DNA of 64,000 nucleotides from Hyphomonadaceae bacterium (lineage in GTDB: Bacteria > Pseudomonadota > Alphaproteobacteria > Caulobacterales > Hyphomonadaceae): contig JADKDU010000008.1 of NCBI GenBank assembly GCA_016714495.1, forward strand, positions 1 through 64,000, read 5' to 3'. The notes below the pieces were generated by a model. That model was not told where the DNA came from, ran no database searches, and saw nothing but the letters and a program-made list of their open reading frames with translations. Shown here in pieces: positions 59,708-64,000 of this stretch (the stretch's first letter is position 1; the number at the start of each line of letters is the position of its first letter). The position numbers were made by a program, and so were the translations under genes.

Positions 59708-60275
59708 ATGAAGTTCGGGATGTGGGGGGCAGTTGCAGGCATTCTCGTCTCCGGGGTCTTGGCCCAGCGCGCCCTGGCCTGTTCTCCGCCTGCCCCGCCT
59801 TCTCAGGCCCCGTCGCCGCCCGCGGAACACCCGAAGGCGGTGCGCAGGCGCAGCCTCGGGCATGGAACCAGGCCCACTGGACACCCTCGGCCGAGAAACG
59901 TCGCGGCTGGGAGATCCAGCGGCAGGCCGACCTCTTGGAAAAGCCAACCAGCTTAGCCCTCATGCGCTTCGATCGCGAGGGGAAAACCAGCGGCATGCCT
60001 CCACAATTCTCCTAGATGAATGGCCAGCCGCTCGCTGCGCTCGACCTGCTGCGATGGGTCAAAGGCGCGGGTGATTCGCGAGACCTCCAGCTCGCCATGG
60101 GCCAGCTTCCGCCTGCGGGCAGATGGCTGCGCACGATGCGTTCTATGGCAAGCCCGGCGGCGTCTTCCTGCTTTACTTCTACTGTCCCGACATGCTGCAG
60201 ACCAACGTGCTCGACGGCTTTGCCCTCGACCGCATCATCGAACCGCGAACGCTCGCTGCGCTGAGGGCGGAGTAG
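59708..60275 (+). pseudogene. Broken secreted-protein gene between hrcA and rph
   Basis: ATG 59708 opens MKFGMWGAVAGILVSGVLAQ with an ALAC lipobox-like end, so the product would have been exported. After about 45 residues the coding sense moves to another frame (RRGWEIQRQADLLEKPTSLA, LMRFDREGKTSGMPP), meets a TAG at 60013-60015, then continues as MNGQPLAALDLLRWVKGAGD and, in a third frame, FYGKPGGVFLLYFYCPDMLQ, then TNVLDGFALDRIIEPRTL, to a TAG at 60275. At least two frameshifts and one nonsense codon break it. The family is not recognised. The nonsense codon argues for true decay here. Confidence 0.65.
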
Positions 60276-60328
60276 GAACCCGCTGCCGCCTCTGCTACCA
60301 GCGCTGCGTTATCAGTTCAGAGGTTTCC

Positions 60329-61045
60329 ATGCGCCCTTCCGGCAGACAGCCCGCCCAGCTCCGCCCGATCACGCTAGAGGCGGGGGTCACGCGCTATGCC
60401 GAAGGGTCCTGCCTCGCCAAGTTCGGCCACACCCATGTCCTGTGCACGGCCTCGTGGGCAAGCGAAGTTCCGCGCTGGAAAAAAGGCAAGGGCGAGGGCT
60501 GGGTGACAGGCGAATACGGCATGCTTCCGCGCGCCACTCACACCCGTGGCCGTCGCGAGGCCGCCGAAGGCAAACAGTCTGGTCGCACGCAGGAAATCCA
60601 GCGCCTGATCGGCCGCGCGCTCCGCTCCGTCACTGACATGAAGGCGCTGGGGGAAAACACCATCACGCTTGACTGCGACGTGCTCCAGGCCGACGGCGGC
60701 ACCCGCACCGCCGCGATCACCGGCGCCTACGTCGCCCTTGCGCTCGCCATGCGCTATCTCAAGGATGAAGGCGTCATCAGCACAGATCCGCTCAGCGCCC
60801 AGGTCGCCGCCGTCTCGTGCGGCATCTTCAACGACGTTCCCGTCCTCGACCTCGACTATCCGGAAGATTCCGCGGCCCAGGTCGACGCGAACTTCGTCAT
60901 GGCGTCCGGCGGCAAGTTGATCGAGATCCAGGGCACGGGCGAACAGCGCAGCTTCAGCCGCGTCGAGTTCAACTCACTAATGGACCTCGCCGAGTCCGGC
61001 TGCGAGCAACTCTTCGCCGCCCAGCGCAAGGCGCTTGGTCTCTGA
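60329..61045 (+). CDS. rph: Ribonuclease PH (238 aa)
   Basis: Phosphorolytic 3'-5' exoribonuclease that trims tRNA 3' ends. The start is ATG 60329 (MRPSGRQPAQLRPITLEAGV), and WVTGEYGMLPRATHTRGRRE is the family signature with the RNA-binding Arg residues. The phosphate-binding part LIGRALRSVTDMKALGENTI and CDVLQADGGTRTAAITGAYV follow, and the C-terminus carries GTGEQRSFSRVEFNSLMDLA. The length is standard. Its stop overlaps the start of the Nudix gene (TGATG), so they are one operon. Confidence 0.97.
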   Translation: MRPSGRQPAQLRPITLEAGVTRYAEGSCLAKFGHTHVLCTASWASEVPRWKKGKGEGWVTGEYGMLPRATHTRGRREAAEGKQSGRTQEIQRLIGRALRSVTDMKALGENTITLDCDVLQADGGTRTAAITGAYVALALAMRYLKDEGVISTDPLSAQVAAVSCGIFNDVPVLDLDYPEDSAAQVDANFVMASGGKLIEIQGTGEQRSFSRVEFNSLMDLAESGCEQLFAAQRKALGL

Positions 61046-61677
61046 TGGCCGGGAAGAAACGCACGGTAGACATCAAGTCGCGAAAGACCGTGTTCAAGGG
61101 CCGCTATAAGATCAACGAATACCAGTTCGATTTCGATCGCGCGGCGGGCAGTGGGCGGCTCACCGATGTCTCGCGTCTGGTGTTCGAACGCGGCGACAGC
61201 GCGGCGGCCTTGATCCACGACGTCGAGCGCGACGTGATCGTGCTGACCGAGCAGTTTCGCATCGCGACCTATGACAAGGGCCCGGGCTATATCCTCGAGG
61301 CGATCGCGGGCTCGGTCGAGGAAGACGAGGAGCCGGAAGACTGCATCCGCCGGGAAATGATGGAGGAGGTGGGGTATCGCGCCGGCGCGCTCACGCTGGT
61401 CTCCAACGGCTATGTGTCGCCGGGATCGAGTTCCGAGCGCGTCTTTCTCTATTATGCGCCAGTGGCGACCGCAGACCTGGTCGACCCCAAGGCGAGGGGA
61501 CTTGCGGCGGAAAAGGAAGACGTGCGGCGCGTGGAGTTCTCACGCGAGGATTTCCTGGATCGCGTGGATGCCGCGTTCTTCGACGACGCCAAGGTCATGG
61601 CGCTGGGGTTCTGGCTGAAATCGCAGCCGGGTCAGGGCAAGCCAAAGCAGGCCAAGCCGAATAAGCGACGCGCCTAG
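61045..61677 (+). CDS. Nudix hydrolase, ADP-ribose/sugar-nucleotide pyrophosphatase type (210 aa)
   Basis: The Nudix box is GSVEEDEEPEDCIRREMMEE followed by VGYR (G-x5-E-x7-R-E-x2-E-E-x-G). The Gly-Ser-Ser after NGYVSPGSSSERVFLYYAPV and the overall layout match ADP-ribose pyrophosphatase/GDP-mannose hydrolase (NudF/NudK) proteins. It would clear ADP-ribose or sugar nucleotides in the cytoplasm. Its Lys-rich C-terminal tail (QGKPKQAKPNKRRA) is extra. It is translationally coupled to rph. Confidence 0.88.
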   Translation: MAGKKRTVDIKSRKTVFKGRYKINEYQFDFDRAAGSGRLTDVSRLVFERGDSAAALIHDVERDVIVLTEQFRIATYDKGPGYILEAIAGSVEEDEEPEDCIRREMMEEVGYRAGALTLVSNGYVSPGSSSERVFLYYAPVATADLVDPKARGLAAEKEDVRRVEFSREDFLDRVDAAFFDDAKVMALGFWLKSQPGQGKPKQAKPNKRRA

Positions 61678-61686
61678 AAGAGAATT

Positions 61687-61728
61687 GGCGGGCTTTCCGT
61701 GGACTCGGATGAAACCGGAAAGCCCGCC
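61687..61728. terminator. Rho-independent terminator after the Nudix gene
   Basis: GGCGGGCTTTCCG and CGGAAAGCCCGCC pair perfectly over 13 bases around a 16-base loop. It could serve both the rph-Nudix operon and the convergent XRE gene. Confidence 0.8.
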
Positions 61729-61769
61729 GTCCGTCAAAACACTGTCAGGCGATCGGCGTAAAAGCAGGT

Positions 61770-62027
61770 TTATTCGGCAGCGACTGCCTGTCCGCCTTCT
61801 TCATCGTCGGATACGGCGGCTTCATCTGGGTCCCAGACGAGAATGTCGCCCGGTTGGCAGCCAAGTTCGCGGCACAGAGCTTCCAGCGTCGAAAAGCGAA
61901 TCGCCTTGGCTTTGCCGGTCTTGAGGATCGACAGGTTCGCAAGCGTGATACCGACGCGATCGCCCAGCTCGGTGAGCGACATGCGCCGGTCCAGAAGGAC
62001 CCGATCGAGGGTGACGCGGATCGCCAT
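61770..62027 (-). CDS. XRE-family helix-turn-helix regulator, YozG-like (85 aa)
   Basis: A small Cro/C1-type regulator: MAIRVTLDRVLLDRRMSLTE, then LGDRVGITLANLSILKTGKA for the helix-turn-helix, and FSTLEALCRELGCQPGDILV at the C-terminal helix. This is the group that commonly sits next to DUF2975 membrane proteins, as here. ATG 62027 is chosen; the 62087 start adds an Arg-rich unlikely stretch. The acidic C-terminus follows the HTH domain. Confidence 0.88.
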   Translation of the reverse strand: MAIRVTLDRVLLDRRMSLTELGDRVGITLANLSILKTGKAKAIRFSTLEALCRELGCQPGDILVWDPDEAAVSDDEEGGQAVAAE

Positions 62028-62175
62028 GGGCGCCGGTGTCGTCCTTTGCTCGCGCCCGCGGACCATCCGCCGGCATGTCTTCAGCACTGTCCGGGCAGCG
62101 CCTCGCCCTTAACCAAACCCGTAAAGTCAGACTTTGCGGGAGTGCAATGACTGAACCATCACATCAATGTGGGGG

Positions 62176-62721
62176 TCAGATCGTCATCTTCTGTTCCTCG
62201 CGCATGGCTGCGCCTTCGCGGAACACCTGGGCCAGAACCAGCAGGGTCAGCACCGCCAACCATACCGGCCAGTTTATGTTGGGAAACCTGAAAGCCACGC
62301 CATCACCACTTGGGGCGAAAACGCCAAAGGCAATACTGACGATGGTCGCGACGAACATGCCGGACGCTTCCATTACCGCCAGGACGATGCCGATCGCAGC
62401 AAAGCGCTTGGCGTTCTCCGGGACGAACGGGTCGCGGGCGACAAGCGTCTCGAATACGCCACGCAGGTAAGCGCAGATGATCATCACGCCGATGCAGAGG
62501 ATCGAGCCAATCGCGATCCAGATCGTAAGGTCGCGCGGCGTGTTCAGCCGATACTGCCCTAGATCGAGGAAAGTCGGGTTGCCCGTTACCAGCGCATAGA
62601 TCGCGAAAGCTGCTATAATCCAAATGAACCCTAGCAGGGCGCACGCGATCACCCACGCGACGTCCACGGCGACTTTCAGGAATGACGAGATCGACCCGCG
62701 GCCGGTCGCGCGCATCAGCAT
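62176..62721 (-). CDS. DUF2975 membrane protein (181 aa)
   Basis: Four membrane segments (VDVAWVIACALLGFIWIIAA, IWIAIGSILCIGVMIICAYL, AIGIVLAVMEASGMFVATIV and WPVWLAVLTLLVLAQVFREG) with the conserved loop FVPENAKRFAAIG between the second and third match DUF2975. It lies directly upstream of the XRE gene on the same strand; the pair is a recurrent two-gene module whose function is unknown. The ATG could be 62721 or 62715; the frame to 62820 begins in a low-complexity leader and is not used. Confidence 0.85.
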   Translation of the reverse strand: MLMRATGRGSISSFLKVAVDVAWVIACALLGFIWIIAAFAIYALVTGNPTFLDLGQYRLNTPRDLTIWIAIGSILCIGVMIICAYLRGVFETLVARDPFVPENAKRFAAIGIVLAVMEASGMFVATIVSIAFGVFAPSGDGVAFRFPNINWPVWLAVLTLLVLAQVFREGAAMREEQKMTI

Positions 62722-62897
62722 AGAAAACTGGGCTCCAATCGACCCGACCGCGTCCACGCGGCAAATACCCCCGCCAGCTCCGGGACTTGGCTTGCCCGGA
62801 CCTAACTTGCCAGACGTCAACTTGTCTGGCGGAGTGGATTCCGACCATATCGAAAAACAATAAGCCCGTCCACCCGGGTAGACGAAAGGACGCAGCC

Positions 62898-63518
62898 ATG
62901 AGCGAAAGCCGAAAGCTCCCGCCCGGTCGCCTGATCGCCGCCACCCATAATCCCGGCAAGGTGAAGGAACTTCGCGATCTGCTGGGCGATGCCGGCTTCA
63001 CAGCCATCTCAGCCGGGGAACTCGGTCTGCCCGAGCCGGAAGAAACCGCCGACACGTTCCGTGGCAATGCCGAGCTCAAGGCGCTGGCGGCTGCAAAGGC
63101 CTCGGGCGAGCCGGCGCTGGCGGATGATTCGGGTCTCGCCTGCGATGGCCTCTCCGGCGCCCCGGGCATCTATTCGGCGCGCTGGGCCGGAACGGGCAAG
63201 GATTTCCGCGCCGCCATGCAGAAGGTCGAGGATGGCCTCAAGGCCGAAACGTCCGCCGATGGCGAAGTCGACAAGCGCGCCAGCTTTGTCTGCGTGCTTT
63301 CGCTGGCTTGGCCGGACGGCCATGTCGAAAGTTTCGAAGGCGTCGTGCGCGGCCAACTCGTCTTTCCACCGCGCGGCGATAGGGGCTTTGGCTATGACCC
63401 CATCTTCGTTCCTGAGGGCGAGACCGACACGTTCGGCGAGATGGACCCCGTGAAAAAACACGCCATGAGCCATCGCGCCGTGGCGTTCGCGAAATTCAAA
63501 ACCTTCCTGGCGAGCTGA
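62898..63518 (+). CDS. rdgB: RdgB/HAM1-family non-canonical purine NTP pyrophosphatase (206 aa)
   Basis: RdgB removes ITP, dITP and XTP from the nucleotide pool. The substrate loop is RLIAATHNPGKVKELRDLLG, the catalytic segment is ALADDSGLACDGLSGAPGIY with the conserved Asp residues, and GFGYDPIFVPEGETDTFGEM and HAMSHRAVAFAKF are the later family blocks. ATG 62898 is preceded by a Gly-rich site. The length is standard. It is in the usual alphaproteobacterial neighbourhood of rph. Confidence 0.96.
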   Translation: MSESRKLPPGRLIAATHNPGKVKELRDLLGDAGFTAISAGELGLPEPEETADTFRGNAELKALAAAKASGEPALADDSGLACDGLSGAPGIYSARWAGTGKDFRAAMQKVEDGLKAETSADGEVDKRASFVCVLSLAWPDGHVESFEGVVRGQLVFPPRGDRGFGYDPIFVPEGETDTFGEMDPVKKHAMSHRAVAFAKFKTFLAS

Positions 63519-63652
63519 CGGGCTTTCTATTAATGGGCGAATGCCCGTGCGCCTGTGAATAACTATGGTAATCAAGAGCTTGATGGCAGGTGCTTGGTAG
63601 TTGGCTGCTCAGGCCAACCCATGCTCAATCAACGTCCGTCGAGGGCTGGGGC

Positions 63653-64000
63653 GTGCTTAACAACATCCAGAATCTGCGCGCGTTGGCCGCGTATGCGGTG
63701 GTCATCCATCACTGTGTCGAAGGCTACTTTGGCTATACCTACCTGTATGTCCTGTCGGGTGGAGTGGATTTGTTTTTCGTGATCTCCGGCTTTGTCATGG
63801 TCTTCACGACCAAAAGCAACGAGACGCCTTTCGGGTTCACGGTGAAACGTATCGCACGAATCGTGCCCCTTTATTGGGCCATGACGCTATTTGTGGTCGC
63901 CATCACCATGGTGAGGCCGTGGGGCTTTTCCGCATCGGACATCGCGCCTGAATCGATTTTCGCTACGCTGTTTTTTGTCCCTTATCCGAATCTCAACGGA
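63653..64000 (+). CDS. Acyltransferase family 3 (OafA/YrhL-like) membrane protein, 5' part only
   Basis: A GTG start at 63653 with GAGGG upstream gives VLNNIQNLRALAAYAVVIHH, where R-A-L-A-x-x-x-V-x-x-x-H is the family motif with the essential His. LSGGVDLFFVISGFVMVFTT and VKRIARIVPLYWAMTLFVVA follow as membrane segments 2 and 3. These enzymes O-acetylate or O-acylate surface sugars. The gene is cut by the window end after 116 codons; family members are usually 350-400 residues, so more than two thirds lie outside. Confidence 0.85.
   Translation, partial: MLNNIQNLRALAAYAVVIHHCVEGYFGYTYLYVLSGGVDLFFVISGFVMVFTTKSNETPFGFTVKRIARIVPLYWAMTLFVVAITMVRPWGFSASDIAPESIFATLFFVPYPNLNG

Overview
The window looks like chromosome of a GC-rich alphaproteobacterium, probably of the Caulobacterales/Hyphomonadaceae type. 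The pointers are an ECF sigma factor paired with a ChrR-family anti-sigma, an MmcB-family nuclease, a DUF1217 (flagellum-associated) protein, the chaperone set dnaK, dnaJ, hrcA-grpE lying close to rph and rdgB, and many small lipoproteins. This placement rests on gene content only. I see no rRNA, tRNA, CRISPR array, insertion sequence or integrase.

Region 1-7.9 kb is a light and stress-response block whose genes are almost all frameshifted: BLUF photoreceptor, GTP cyclohydrolase FolE and a short-chain dehydrogenase on the minus strand, divergent from a SOUL haem-binding protein and a fasciclin protein; then a small secreted protein, a KefC-type K+/H+ antiporter and a 3' remnant of a P-type ATPase. 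Motifs between the frameshifts are well preserved and nearly every break I traced is a one- or two-base length change in a short homopolymer. Local sequence error is therefore as likely as, or likelier than, gene decay. From the UspA gene at 7951 onward the genes are intact, apart from one broken gene at 59708-60275.

9-24 kb holds a serine hydrolase with a divergent TetR regulator and a twin operator, an orphan histidine kinase, an acyl-CoA synthetase, a FAD monooxygenase, a tandem pair of paralogous exported proteins, a LysE exporter, 3-methyladenine glycosylase, a membrane-tethered M15 peptidase, a YgfZ-type Fe-S repair factor, a cold-shock protein, a RibD deaminase-domain protein and GpmA.

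24-30 kb is an envelope proteolysis operon on the minus strand: a lipoprotein subtilase, a separate membrane-anchored protein that resembles a subtilase pro-domain, a lipoprotein, an M23 peptidase, a DUF2164 protein and a secreted protein. It is my best candidate for an undescribed small system.

30-46 kb has a sirtuin, a zincin, FkbM methyltransferase, thioesterase, MmcB, the ECF sigma/ChrR-like pair (the anti-sigma has lost its N-terminal zinc ligands), an HxlR-controlled operon (an SDR without catalytic Ser/Tyr plus a kappa-GST-like isomerase), an adenosine kinase-like enzyme, a VOC lipoprotein, an ATP-grasp enzyme, Nth, an amidase with a Lys/Pro-rich tail, and DapB.

46-64 kb carries the heat-shock genes dnaJ, dnaK, hrcA and grpE with RpoH-like promoters, AlkB, a DUF1217 protein, a carotenoid oxygenase with a divergent TetR, an ICMT-like methyltransferase, a GH130-like glycosidase, RNase PH, a Nudix hydrolase, an XRE/DUF2975 pair, RdgB, and the start of an acyltransferase cut by the window end.
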